From Dipteris shenzhenensis (lineage: Eukaryota; Polypodiophyta; Polypodiopsida; Gleicheniales): a DNA stretch of 64,000 nucleotides. The translations under genes were made by a program, and so were the position numbers. Positions 1 through 11,733 of the stretch are shown here, piece after piece. Every line of letters begins with the position of its first letter. Positions within the stretch are counted from its first letter, which is position 1. The stretch lies in assembly GCA_047967505.1 (NCBI GenBank), contig CM106541.1, one strand, 5' to 3'. The notes beneath the pieces are model-generated. The model did no database searches. It saw nothing but the letters and a program-made list of their open reading frames with translations, and was not told where the DNA came from.

Positions 1-822
1 GAGGTGACATTTTCTTGCAGGTCACATTTCTTGTGCCACACTCAGAGAACTTCAGTTGAGCCACGCTTGGCCAGGGCGCATCGAGTTTACTCGGTCCCTA
101 ACTGTCCATCGTTGACAGTGCTCAAAAGGTTCCTCATTGAGTGTTTGTACGTTGGGATCTGTGTATGTCATTTCTACACAGGGCAGTATATGCATTACAC
201 TGGTGGATGATTTTGTCAGAGAGATTTTCATATTGCATGCTACCTCAATGTTGAGGTGTTCTCCACTTGATTCAGGTGTCAGATCAAGGGGCTTTTGCCC
301 AGACTTTGTTTGATAGCACTTGGGTTACCGACAGAGATCTTCAGATGCATTTTCTCCCCTTGGTATAAGGGTGATTGCTTGGGATTTATCCCATTTTCTG
401 TTGCAGGCTGTGTGACAGGCTGAAGCGTCATTTTTTTTTTTTTGGTGTTTGCCAAGTGGATTATGCATAAACTCAGTGCAATACCTCATCTGAGGTGGGA
501 GAAGTGATCAGTACAGTCAGTACATCAGGGTTTACAGCAGTGTTTGTGCTTTGTCAGATGATGATGCACTGTTAAGCACTTGTTGAGCAACTGCAGCAGT
601 CTGAAATTACTGTTTTTATGCCTCTTTGAGCACGGTACAGTGTCAGAAGGTACAGTATTTGCAGGGTCATTTACTGTTTTGCTGCAGATTTTTCTGACAG
701 TAAAAACAGCACCATTGAGAGTGCTTCTAGCTCTTGAATAGAGCAGGTTTTTTCTGAGAAATCAGAATTTTTATTCAGCTTTTTTTTTACTTCCAGGGAG
801 TCAGGTACTTTCCTTATCTGAT
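1..822 (+). other. Untranslated leader of copia element 1
   Basis: This stretch precedes the gag start of the first copia element and carries no coding similarity. No LTR end or primer-binding site of the TGGTATCAGAGC type is present, so the 5' LTR must lie before the window. The leader is therefore at least 0.8 kb. A T-run lies near 430-441. The short reading frames here are not supported as genes. Confidence 0.6.
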
Positions 823-3800
823 ATGGCATCAGGGGGAAGTGATTCTTCAATTCTGAACATAAAGAAACTGGAAGGAGCACACAACTATGCATTATGGGCA
901 GAACAGTGCTTGAATGTACTTCTGTTAAAGAAGATTGCTAAGCCCATAAGGGTGAAGGGTGTTAAGCCATCTGACATGGCAGCTGATGACTGGGAAGAGC
1001 TTGATTTGTCCGCAAGGGCAGCTATCATGCTCACTATTTCAGACACTCTTGTGCTCAATGTTCAGGCTGAAAAGACCTCTTATGGTCTATGGCAAAGACT
1101 AGAAGAATTGTATGCCCAAAAGAGCTCAGCCAGTAAGGTTTATTGGCTGAAGAAGCTGGTTGATCTTCGCATGAAGGAAGGTACAGCTATGACCTCACAC
1201 TTGAGTGAGTTCAATGCCATCTTTCCACAGCTGATTGCACAGGGGTTGAATCTTGATGAGGAGTTCAAAGCTACTTTCTTGTTGTGTACCCTCCCTGAGA
1301 GTTGGGACACTTTCAAGACCACCCTGTCTAATTCAAATGTCACTCTTATATATGCTGATGTAGAGAGTTCTCTCCTTATGGAGGAGATGAGCAGGAAGAA
1401 TAATGCGGGCAGCAAGCCTTCAAATGCTTTGCAGGTACAGGATAGAGGCAGGACTCAGCAGAAGGGGAGATTTGCTAGTAAGTCCAAATCCCGAAGTCAG
1501 TCCCGTGGTAAAAAGGATATTGAATGCTTTTATTGTGGCAAGAAGGGACATGTGAAGTCTAAGTGCTTCAAGTTCATACGGGATCAGAAAGCCAAGAAGA
1601 CTGAAACAAAGGATGCAGGAAATGCAAGCAAAGGCAAAGGCAAGGCCAAGGCAGATGATTTGGATGCAGTGAATGTTGCAGCAGAGGACAGTGACAGTGA
1701 CATACATGATGTTTTATGCTCTTCTGCTGTAATAGCACATGCCTTGGTTATTGATGGTCACGACATGCACACCTGGCTCTTGGATTCAGGTGCCTCTTTT
1801 CATGTTACTCCTCATAGGGAGTGGTTTACTTCCTACACAGGTACTCATGGAGTTGTTCATCTTGGGAACAACTATGCATGTCAGATTGCAGGGATTGGCA
1901 GTATACAGATAGTATTTCCTGATGGACGCATATTCATGCTTGATGGTGTCCGCCATGTGCCGCAAATCAAGAAAAATCTGATTAGCACTGGCTTATTGGA
2001 TGACAGTGGTTACCACACCACATTTGGGGATTCCAAATGGGTGATTACTGATGGCCAGACTGTAGTGGCTGAGGGTTTTAAGAGTGATACCTTGTACCCT
2101 CTTTATGTTTCCAGTGTGGGTAATCATGTTGTTGCCATAACCGAGCTGCCAAAGGTTTCATTGTGGCATAGCCGGTTGGGACACATGTCTGTTAAAGGAA
2201 TGCAAGAACTGTCACGTTTGGGTTATCTGCCGCCTCTTTCTTTTTCAGATTTGCCTACTTGTGATCATTGTATATTTGGCAAGCATTCTGTGACTCCTCG
2301 TAAGAGGAGAACTCCCCAGAATAGAGCACCACTTGATCTAGTGCACACTGATTTGTGTGAGATGCCACAGTTATCACTAGGGGGTGCAAAATATTTTATT
2401 ACTTTCATTGATGATGCCACACGCAAAGTGTGGGTCTATTTCTTGAAGCATAAGGGAGATGCCTTAGATGCTTTCAAGAAGTTTGTCGCTCAGGTTGAGA
2501 ATCGGACAGGTCGTAGGCTGAAATGCCTCAGATCCGATAATGGGGGTGAGTATGTGTCACATGCTTTTGTGCAGTTTTGCCAAGCTAAGGGCATCAAACA
2601 GGAACTCACAGCTCCTCATAATGCATCTCAAAATGGTGCAAGTGAGCGTATGAATCGAACTATTCAAGAGAAGGTTCGATGTATGTTGTCTTATGCTGCA
2701 TTACCCCATGGCTTTTGGGCAGAAGCCGTGCAAACAGCAGTTCACATTATTAACAGGTCGCCAAACAAGGCTTTGGAGTTGAAAGTGCCAGAAGAGGTGT
2801 GGTCTGGCAAGCCACCTTCATATAAGCACTTACGTGTATTTGGCTGCGAGTGCTTTGCTCATGTACGCAAAGAACTACGCACCAAACTGGATCCAAAGTC
2901 TATCAGATGCATCTTTATGGGTTATGGTGACGAAGGTGAAATGGGGTACAGATTATGGGATCCCGTTAAACGAAAGATTATACGCAGCAATGATGTCATC
3001 TTTAAAGAGGATAGTGTACACAAGGAACCCGTGCAACCTGTGGAATACAGGAGGGTTATTTATGATGATGTTGGACAGCAAAGAATGCCCATTTATATGC
3101 AGCAGCAGGCTGCTGCAGATCACCCTGTTCAAGAGGATATACAGGCTGAAAATCAGCCAGATAATTTTGCCAATGATGCACCACTGGATGTGCCAGCAGA
3201 TGGGGCTGTAGAACAGCCAGATATGGTGGTACAGCCACCCGTCATGCATGAAGAACAGGCTGGACAGCAGCCTAATCCGGAACATTTTGTTAGGAGGAGC
3301 ACCCGTGCACAACGGCCTCCTGCCAGGTTTGTTCCAGGAGCCAATAATGTGGCTGATTTTATCATGCTGACAGATTGTGGTGAGCCTTCCAGCTTCAAGG
3401 AAGCTATGGGAAGAACAGAGAAAAAGAAGTGGGAGAAAGCCATGCAGTCAGAAATGGACTCCCTACTTCAAAATGATACATGGGACTTGGTGCAGTTACC
3501 TGCAGGCAAAAAGGTTTTGCCATGCAAGTGGGTTTACCAAGTCAAAGTGGATTCAAATGCTTTACCTAGGTATAAGGCCAGATTGGTTGCCAAGGGATTT
3601 AAGCAGGAGAAGGGCATTGACTTTGATGAGATCTTTTCCCCTGTAGTCAAGATGACTACTTTGAGAGCAGTGTTAGCTCTTGTTGCTCATGACGACATGG
3701 ATTTATGTCAGATGGATGTGAAGACAGCCTTTCTTCACGGAGATCTCCATGATGAGATCTATATGAGTCAGCCAGAGGGATATGCTGTTAAAGGGAAAGA

Positions 3801-4919
3801 GCAGCTTGTGTGTAAGCTCAAGAGGAGCTTGTATGGACTCAAGCACGCGCCAAGGGAATGGTACAAGAAGTTTGATGCCTTCATGCAGTCCCAAGGGTAT
3901 CATAGGTGTGAGACCAATCATTGCTTGTACACCAAACGGGCAAAAGATAGCATTGATGCTACTCATTCTATATGTGGATGACATGCTTATTGCCAGTAAA
4001 TCTCAGCATGAGATTAGTGCTTTGAAGAAACAACTGCATAAGTCTTTTGACATGAAAGACTTGGGTGATGCAAATCATATTCTTGGCATGCGGATTACTC
4101 GTGACAGGTCCAAGGGACTTTTGTTTCTGTCACAAAAGGAGTATATTGACAAAGTACTGCAGAGGTTTAAAATGGAGGGGGGAAGTCTATTAGTACCCCG
4201 TTGCCTCCACATTTAAAACTCAGCAGTAAGGACAGCCCCAGATCAGATGATGATAAGGCTGAAATGGCCAAGGTTCCGTATGCATCTGCAGTTGGTTCTT
4301 TGATGTATGCCATGGTTGCCACTCGTCCGAATATTGCTTTTGCGGTGGGAGTCATCAGCAGGTATATGGCAAATCCAGGCAAGCGGCACTGGGAAGCAGT
4401 GAAAGGTGTCTTGAGGTACCTCAAGCGTACCAAAGACTTGTGCATAGGCAGAATGCATTGGTGCATGGTTTTACAGATTCAGACTATGCAGGGAATGCAG
4501 ATAACCGGAAGTCTACTACCGGTTATATTTTCACATTTGCAGGAGGTGCTATATCATGGGTGTCTCGGTTGCAGAAATGCGTTGCACTGTCAACCACTGA
4601 AGCTGAATATGTTGCAGCCATTGAGGCCTACAAGGAAGCAATATGGCTTACTCGGCTGGTGGGAGATTTGGGCATAACAGGAGATATGCCAGTTTTGCAT
4701 TGTGATAGTCAGAGTGCTATCATGTTGGCAAAGAATCCGGTCTTTCATCAGAAGACCAAGCACATAGAAGTGAAATATCATTTCATCAGAGAGGTACTGG
4801 AAGACAAGCGACTTGAGCTTGTGAAGGTGCATACTAATGATAATCCTGCAGATTTGCTCACTAAGAGCTTGCCTACAGAGCGGTTTGCACATTGCCGCCA
4901 CATCATGGGATTAGGATGA
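823..4919 (+). pseudogene. Ty1/copia gag-pol polyprotein with three frameshifts (element 1)
   Basis: This is a retrotransposon polyprotein that would supply capsid, protease, integrase and reverse transcriptase/RNase H. An uninterrupted 1052-residue frame runs from 823 to 3981. It holds a gag domain, a CX2CX4HX4C zinc knuckle (residues 235-248), a protease active site LLDSGAS (D321), the GAG-pre-integrase HSRLGHMS motif and an integrase triad D510, D572, E608 with exact DD35E spacing. RT follows, with KWVYQVK and QMDVKTAFLHGD. The frame is lost just before the YVDDMLIA box near 3950-3965. It shifts again near 4180-4200 and near 4440-4460, so RNase H (TDSDYAG, STTEAEY) lies in a third frame up to 4919. 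The start was chosen because it opens the conserved gag N-terminus. The element was probably active fairly recently but cannot now make full-length pol. Confidence 0.95.
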
Positions 4920-5010
4920 GACCATTCTTATTTTATGGTCTTGTATACAGTAACTGTATATTGCTGTAATTTTTATTCTTTTCTCCCCTTTAGGCACATT
5001 GGCCTTTAGG

Positions 5011-5218
5011 TGGGAGGTTGTTGGGGTAAAGGCACATTGCCACCCCTTTATTAAAGATAAGACATCTATGACTGTCTTAAGAAAGTCATAGGGTAAAACC
5101 TAATCCTAATAAAACTAATGAGTTTGTGGTGTGGCTCATCACTTCACACCCACACACCTGGAGTCTTCTCTCTCTCTCTCACTCTTGCTCTTCTTCCCCC
5201 TTCAGTCCCTTTCAATGA
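5011..5218 (+). mobile_element. Polypurine tract and truncated 3' LTR of copia element 1
   Basis: The purine tract TGGGAGGT (5011-5018) directly precedes TGTTGGGGTAAAGG at 5019, the standard start of a copia LTR. About 200 bp remain, including a CT-rich stretch near 5167-5181. At about 5219 the sequence turns into antisense integrase of a different copia element, so the LTR end is missing. The start is well supported; the break is placed to within a few bases. Confidence 0.8.
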
Positions 5219-7304
5219 CCGCATCCAACCACAACTTATTAGGCAAATGTTTGCCTTTCAACATGCATTTGGCCATTTCCATCGTTGATCTATTCTTCCG
5301 CTCAACCACGGGATTCTGTTGAGGAGTATAAGGCACCATGCATTGATGATTAATGCCACGGGAAGCCAAAAAAACAGCAAACTCCTTCGACATGTATTCA
5401 CCCCCCGTCTGTATTAATGTGAGCAATGTGCAGCCCACTCTCATTCTCAGCCCCAAGGCAATAAAGTGCTTGAAGCATGAAGAAACATGCAAAAATCCAA
5501 GTGTACTTGGTGAAATCATCAATAAAAGTAACAAAATAGTAGAACCCCCCAAGAGCTGCAACCCTCATGGGTTCACAAACATCACTATGAGCCAGATAAA
5601 GCTTACGTGAAGCATCAACTCTCCCATCCTTGAGAAACGCAGCACGGTGCATCTTACCAAGTAAGCATGGTTCACAAACATGTTTGGTAGGCATATGCAT
5701 TTTGGCAAGATCCACAACCATATCTTCCTTATATAACTTCACCAGGGCTCCAAAATTGAGGTGTCCAAACCTCTCATGCCACAAATGAGTATCTACCATG
5801 GTAGAATCAATAGCAAAGGCATGTGCATCAGCAAGTGCAGCATCATCATCTGAACATCTGTCATAAGCATCAAGTCTGTAAAGACCGCTAGACAATGTGC
5901 CAATCAAAACCAGGGTAGAGGCATGTGTAACATCACACTGCATACCTCACACCATCAAAAATAACTTGAAAGCCACATGTAGCAATGGCTGAAATAGAAA
6001 TGAGGTTCTTACGAATGCCTGGAACATAAAGCACATGCTCTAGAGTAACAATACCACCAGAGACAGAAGTAAGAGCAACTTGCCCGATACATTTCACAGT
6101 ATATGATGCATTATTCGCACATGTGACACTGCCCCCCTTAGATGTAAGCTCCAAAGAGCTGAATAACTTCTTGCAAAAAGTGATGTGCTTGCTTGCTAGC
6201 ACCACTATCAAAGAACCAGGCATCACAAACATCTGAAACTGCCATACAAGCATCATGAACATCAGGATTATACTCACATGTAACCAACAAAGCCCAATGG
6301 TGATCTTGTGCAAAATTAGCGGACTCATGTCGATCTTCTGCACTGCAAGACCAGACTCTTTCTTTTTCTTTTCAGATGCTATGCGCTTCCTACATTCAGA
6401 AATATCATGCCCAGATTTCCTGCAATAGTTACATCTCTTTTTCTTTTTGTGATCCCCTAAAGAAGAGGCACCATGTGAATGATCAGCATGGGAATGAGAG
6501 GGCTTTCCAGCTGAAACCTTGCCTTTACCTTTGTGTTTATGATGGGCAGCAAATGCTTGATCACTAGCCATAGTAGCATTGCGATTCACACGGCTTTGCT
6601 CCTCCTGAAGAAGCTTCAGGAAGAGCAACAAGCTGGTCAAATGAGAAATGATTGGCATCACCCCCTGCAACCAACCTCAATGTAGTAGCGAAGCCTTGAT
6701 ATGAATCAGGCAACCCATCAAGGGTGTTAGGAACCAGCTGAGAATTAGGCATAAGCTCATCAATGTTGGCCAACTACTCTTTCAAATCCTTCACATTAGT
6801 GAGATAGGCATCCATGTTACCACCCTCATCAAGCTTTAAATCTTTCAATTGCCTGCGGAGATGGGCAACCCTCGCCTCATTCCGCACCTGATACAAAGAT
6901 GCAAGCTGATCCCATGCTTGCTTAGCTGTCTTGCAAGACTGAATATGAGGGATAATAACCCGTTTCACTGAAAGAGCAATCAAGGCATGTGCTTTGGCAT
7001 CATGACCATCCCACTGGATTTGCTCCTGTGAAGGAGGCAAAGCACCTGGAGCAGGAGGTGCAAGAGTCCTGGCTGCAACAATAGAACCATCACCTGAAGT
7101 CCTATCACCTGAAGAAGCAGAGGTTGCAGGTGTAGCACCAGTACCAGTGCGTGTAGGCCTGGCCTCAGAACCTGAAACAATATGCCATAGATTCTTGGCA
7201 ACCAAAACATGTCTCATCATGTATAACCACATGAGGTAATTAGTGCCATCAAGCTTATCATCGGCCCCAATCAGCCCAAACAAATCATCTTTGCCACCAG
7301 ACAT
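5219..7304 (-). pseudogene. Antisense Ty1/copia gag-protease-integrase remnant (element 2)
   Basis: Read on the minus strand from the likely start MSGGKDDLFG (ATG at 7304), this encodes copia gag with a retained zinc knuckle CNYCRKSGHDISEC. Next come a protease region whose active site is displaced by a frameshift (the downstream LYVPGIRKNLIS motif is readable), the GAG-pre-integrase motif WHERFGHLNF, and an integrase core with VTFIDDFTKYTW and YTPQQNPVVERKN. Several frameshifts and stops split it. It ends abruptly within integrase (LPNKLWLDAV) at about 5219, so RT and RNase H are absent. It belongs to a different copia lineage from the element to its left. Confidence 0.9.
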
Positions 7305-7785
7305 GGTGCTGAAATACAAGACAAATGCACCAACTGGCAAAGCAAATGAGAGAAAGGCAACCTCTCAAAATCAAGTGCCAAAAAACTGCCCAAGCTTCAA
7401 AGCTTATGTCTGCAAAAGACTCCTCTGTCCCAAGGTGTACCTGTTGCAAGAAAAATCCCCAAAGGCAACACGAGGCCTTCCAAGGCAACACGAGGCCTTT
7501 CCAAAATGCAAATGAAGCAGAAATTGGAAAAAGCCAATGCAACAACAGCTTACCCAATGATGAACAGCAGTGACAGTCTCTGAAAGCGAGCAAATGAGGG
7601 CTGGAAATGAGAATTACAGCAAAAGAAATGCTCCCACAAGGAGGAGAGCACGTAGAAATGGAGAGAAAGAGATCCAATGGAGAGAAGCTCGCAGCCCGAG
7701 GAAAAGGGATGCCAAATGAGGAGGGAAGAGCTCAAAGAGAAGTCTCTGGACCAATTCAGCAGCTCCAAATGGCTCCAAATGCCAG

Positions 7786-7880
7786 CACGCAGCTCGAGGC
7801 AGCTCCAAAATGCTGACACGCGGCTCAAGGCAGCTCCAAAATGCTGACACGCAACTCGAGATAGCTCCGAAATGCTGTAA
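7786..7880. repeat. Short tandem repeat of about 36 bp in copia leader
   Basis: Three imperfect units share the pattern CAGCTCCAAAATGCTGACACG followed by CTCGAGG- or CTCAAGG-like sequence. They sit inside the leader of copia element 2. Confidence 0.6.
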
Positions 7881-8039
7881 AATCTGAGAAATGGCTGGCA
7901 CGCACCTTGAGGCAGCCCGTACTGCAGTGAATGCACTGAAATTCTGACAAACCGGACAGAAGTACAGAATTTTTTGACAGATGTACGGATTTTTGTACAA
8001 TTTCTGACACGTGTACGGAGTTCCGTACAATTGCTGATG

Positions 8040-8440
8040 CATGTACGGCTTTTTTTACAGGTTCGGAATTCCGTACAAATGCTGTAAATGCTCGTGTGTG
8101 GTCGTTTTTTGCTGCAGCAGGTTGAAAATGCACCGAAAAACAGTTCCCTTCGCGAGAGTTGCTCCAAAGCCGTACATGCTGATGCATGTACGGCTTTTTT
8201 TACAGGTTCGGAATTCCGTACAAATGCTGTAAATGCTCGTGTGTGGTCGTTTTTTCCTGAAGCAGGTTGAAAATGCACCGAAAAACAGTTCCATCAGCAT
8301 GTACGGCTTTTTTTACAGGTTCGGAATTCCGTACAAATGCTGTAAATGCTCGTGTGTGGTCGTTTTTTGCTGCAGCAGGTTGAAAATGCACCGAAAAACA
8401 GTTCCCTTCGCGAGAGTTGCTCCAAAGTGCGGTCTTCTCG
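8040..8440. repeat. Large tandem repeat in copia leader, three copies
   Basis: Three near-identical units contain CGGCTTTTTTTACAGG, the palindrome CGGAATTCCG, and GTGTGTGGTCG. The CGGCT anchor falls at 8046, 8191 and 8304, giving periods of 145 and 113 bp. The second unit lacks about 32 bp that contain CTTCGCGAGAG. The copies are almost identical, so the expansion is recent. Confidence 0.9.
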
Positions 8441-8598
8441 CGACAAATCGCGACAGAAGTGCTTGGAAAGGTCTCAAACACTCGTGGGAGTGTGAAAACC
8501 AGCAGGACCAGCAAGAATGAGAGCCCCAGAGGCTGCCAAACAGCTTGGAAAGCTGTCAATGGCTGAGGGAATGGATTCCCGACCTACTCTGGTACCAC

Positions 8599-8881
8599 TG
8601 TTGGGTGCTGGAAGCAATGGAAGCTCAAAAATGGAAGCACAATGGAGAAAAACGAGATGTTGTAATAGATTGCTACAAGACTGAAGTGTGAAGGCTCAAG
8701 AGAGAGCCAACATAACAAAACCCTAGGGCTAACTGCCCTAACTGGACTAAGTGTCCTAACGAACCTAGATTGTACATAAGCTAACTATACCAATAGTCCT
8801 AACTGACTATAACTAGGCCTACAAGGCTCATACCAAGGTATAAGTGGCATCTATGGATAGCCCATGAGATAGCCTACAACA
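8599..8881 (-). mobile_element. 5' LTR of antisense copia element 2
   Basis: The 283-bp block starts TGTTGGGTGC and ends CCTACAACA on the plus strand, giving a TGTTG...CAACA inverted terminus. It directly abuts the primer-binding site at 8587-8597. Its partner LTR is missing because the element is truncated at 5219. Confidence 0.75.
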
Positions 8882-9715
8882 GGAGCATTTCATCTTCAGG
8901 TGTCATGTTTACTCATATATGAGATCCGAGGACGTTTCTACTGCCTCTTCAAAGATAGTAATGGGATTTTAACCCGTCTCCTATCCTATCCAGACTAGCC
9001 GTGTTTGGCTGGTTTCATTCATGAGGTGCTTAGACACCGCCAGAGGATACCCTGAACACGGAGACAAGAGCAGACTTCTTCCTCGACTGATACCTCTCAG
9101 AGCTATAACACGGAGTTCTTTCAACCAAATCACATAGACCCCCATGAGATGAGACCTCGACATGACCGTGACTCAAAGCCTGTGACCTGACAGCTCAGAC
9201 AGAGGGTTGACACACAGATCATACTTAGGGACATCCCCTCCTTATTTAGGGCCAGAGCCTGACTGATGGGGGTCACAGTGACCCTAGTTAGACGCAGAGC
9301 TACGACCAGGACACATACCAAGACTGCACCCTTGAGGGACCAACAGCGCTCTATTGCTAACCTCATGCCTCCACTGCCTCATCCATCCTAATGTCCTGCT
9401 GCTGATGATGATTATTATTATTATTATGATGATGTTGAAGATGATGATGATGCTAAGATTGATATATAGTCGACTATCGACATGACTATGTTGTACTATG
9501 CGGTACTTAGGACTTAGTACTACCATTTTACATTTTTTGCATTCTGCATTGGTGTGGATGCTCGTTTAGTAGCTCCACTACCACAGCTCATTGTATCAGG
9601 TGTTTCACAGTCTCATAGACCCATCGGTCTTCCAAAGACTTTAATAAACTTTCTTTCTTTCTTTCTTCTTTCTTTCTCTCACATCATTGGGTAATATGAA
9701 CATGTTTTTTATTTA
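8882..9715. other. Unassigned stretch with short microsatellites
   Basis: I recognise no gene here. Two microsatellites stand out: GAT/ATT trinucleotides around 9405-9452 and TTTC repeats around 9645-9682. The short reading frames match nothing I know. It may be old transposon sequence. Confidence 0.4.
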
Positions 9716-10375
9716 CAGCAACAGGTGAGAGAGTTAACAGTGCAATGGGTAGAAGTAACAACTAGACTTGATGTTCTTGAGGGGCCCGACAAGCAGGCAG
9801 CAATTGATGAAATGATGGGGTCTTGTAAGGCTTCTCCCCCTACTTCCCAAGTAGTCTCTACACTCGAAGATTTGGTTCATACTTAAGTGCAAACAATTAA
9901 GAAAGAGGTGATTGTGGAGGTTGATACAAAGGCGAGTAAAGCTGATATCCAGAAAGAGATCAAAGAACACAACGCCAGACGTGAAAAGGCATTGAGATTA
10001 AAGTAGGGGGGCTCCCTAAAGGCTGGTACAAAGAGGAGGACTCTTTCAGAGAAACTTTAGCACATGTCAAAGCAGTTAGCATTGAATGGACAATTGATGA
10101 TGAGGATGACAATGGAGCAACTAATATCTGACACTCATGAGGACATGCTATCATTACGCTCAATTCACGAGATTTACGGGTCAAGCTTCTCCGACAATCT
10201 TACAAGTTGAAAGGAACCAAGGTACGGATAGCTTACGAACTCACACAAGATCAATTGAAGCATAAGGCGACAAAATTAGCCAAGGTTAAGGCAGGATGAG
10301 AAATGGGCAGTATACCATGAAGGTGTATCAATCATCAAGGATTTTAAATCCAAACCGAAAGAAAACTAACGTATG
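9716..10375 (+). pseudogene. Degenerate L1-type ORF1-like remnant
   Basis: In the plus direction, frames interrupted by stops give a heptad-like segment (QQVRELTVQWVEVTTRLD, then KADIQKEIKEHN). A segment resembling an RNA-recognition fold follows (VKLLRQSYKLKGTKVRI), and then a basic block ELTQDQLKHKATKLAKVK. The order coiled coil, RRM-like, basic C-terminal domain is that of L1-type non-LTR ORF1 proteins, in which the LKGTKVRI-like strand is typical. No endonuclease or RT of a LINE follows. The assignment is by eye and tentative; another nucleic-acid-binding transposon protein is possible. Confidence 0.35.
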
Positions 10376-11487
10376 GCTGATTATGTTTTTCAGACTATAT
10401 GTAGGTACTCTAAATACCCGGGTTGCTTTTTGGCCATGTGGCCTTCCTAAAATGTGATGTACTAGTTGCTTTTCTGCTGTCCCATAGACCTGTTGGTTGG
10501 TGGGGGGAAGGAGTAGGTCAACCACACTGGTCGGCCACATGGCCCAGCACACAGCTCCAAATATGGGGGGAGTGGAGGGGGCCATCCAGTAAGTTGGCAC
10601 ACACAACAAGGGGGCTGGGCCCCCACTTATATACAGAAGTACAAGTCGACTAGCAAGGGGTCGGTCCATCCCCCTACTGGGTCGGTTGGTTTGAGGGCTG
10701 CCTTGCCCTCTAAAAGGAGGGGCCATAGGCCCCATTTTGATCATCCAGCAGGCCAGCCAATCAGGGAGCAGCAGCACCAGCCTCACCTTTGGGCCTACAT
10801 CCAGGAGGCAAAACAAGGGCAAGCTGGAGACTAAGCTCACATAGGGCGTGCCTTGGCTGTCTTCTAGCCTCTAGGGTAGCAAGGTGCTGAGGTCTTTGGA
10901 CGGAAAGTCTACATACGCTCTAGGTGGAGCACGTGAGCTTAGTGAGCTCCGGCGAATATCAAAAGTACCTTGTGGTAAGATCAGAGGACCACATCCTAGA
11001 AAGACTCTGGATCTAGCTTTTGTACTGTGTCCATAGCTTTGGACAGAAATATATTGTTTTGGTGGTTTCTATAACTCGCTAGATCATTGTCTATGTACTA
11101 GACTGCACATCTATTTGAAGCACATAAGGTTAAGAAGTTTGTGATTCCACTCAACACACACACTGTGTGAGCTTCTGGGCTATTCTATCAATCTTCCGCT
11201 GTGCGTACCCTCTATTGGTTGATTTTTAAACAAGGCCACTCCTCCTGATGTCACTGTAGAGAGAGAGGTCTTGTGTTGTGGGTGTGCACACCCAGAGAGA
11301 GGTTAGGATAGGACACACAGAGAGGGCCATGTTGTGGGTGTGCCCGCCCCCCATGCAGATAGAGTAGGGGAGCAGCCCCTTTTATGGATGTGTGTAGCCC
11401 ATGTGGTGGGGTCTTATGTATGGCAGGGGTTGGTCCCCTAGAGCTTGCTGGTCGGGGGGGTTTGCAGGGGGGTTGTCCCCCATATGG
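10376..11487. other. Unassigned G-rich stretch, possibly LTR-derived
   Basis: No coding similarity is visible. A TATA-like CACTTATATACAG lies at about 10625-10638 within G-rich sequence that looks like retrotransposon U3. A repeat of TTGTGGGTGTGC is seen near 11275-11345. I could not define LTR ends. Confidence 0.3.
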
Positions 11488-11733
11488 GTGTGAGAAAACA
11501 AGGAGAGCAAGAGTGAGCAAGAGTGTGAGCTTACATAGGTCTACTCAATAGTGGACTAAAATGAAGTATATACAAAAGAGAGATGAGGCGTTTTGTCTAA
11601 GTGACAAAACCCTATCTTATCCACTAACTATGTTAGGGATTAAACTGTGGTTAGGGAAAAAAACCTCTATGAGGGAAAAGTTCCCCTAACCCACTTATTA
11701 CATTACATTAGCCACTGCATAATAATTCTAACA
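11488..11733 (-). mobile_element. Probable 3' LTR of antisense copia element 3
   Basis: On the minus strand the polypurine run GCAGGGGGG is followed at 11733 by TGTTAGAATTATT, a typical LTR start, just downstream of the RNase H stop of element 3. A minus-strand TATA-like GTATATACTTC lies near 11560. The far end is less certain; a TG...CA boundary near 11488 is a best guess. Confidence 0.55.

Larger units (their letters stand above)
7305..8598 (-). other. Long leader and primer-binding site of copia element 2
   Basis: About 1.3 kb separates the gag start from the LTR of element 2. The LTR-proximal end reads TGGTACCAGAG on the minus strand (8587-8597), close to the initiator-methionine-type primer site TGGTATCAGAGC. 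The leader holds several tandem repeats, listed separately. The short reading frames here contain no recognised domains. Confidence 0.7.

Noticed and set aside
8040-8440. Possible CRISPR-like array
   Set aside because: The units are long, adjacent and without unique spacers, inside a plant retrotransposon leader; it is an ordinary tandem repeat.
10423-10840. Overlapping open frames on both strands in G-rich sequence
   Set aside because: No domain or homology is recognisable and composition explains the openness; probably LTR-derived non-coding DNA.
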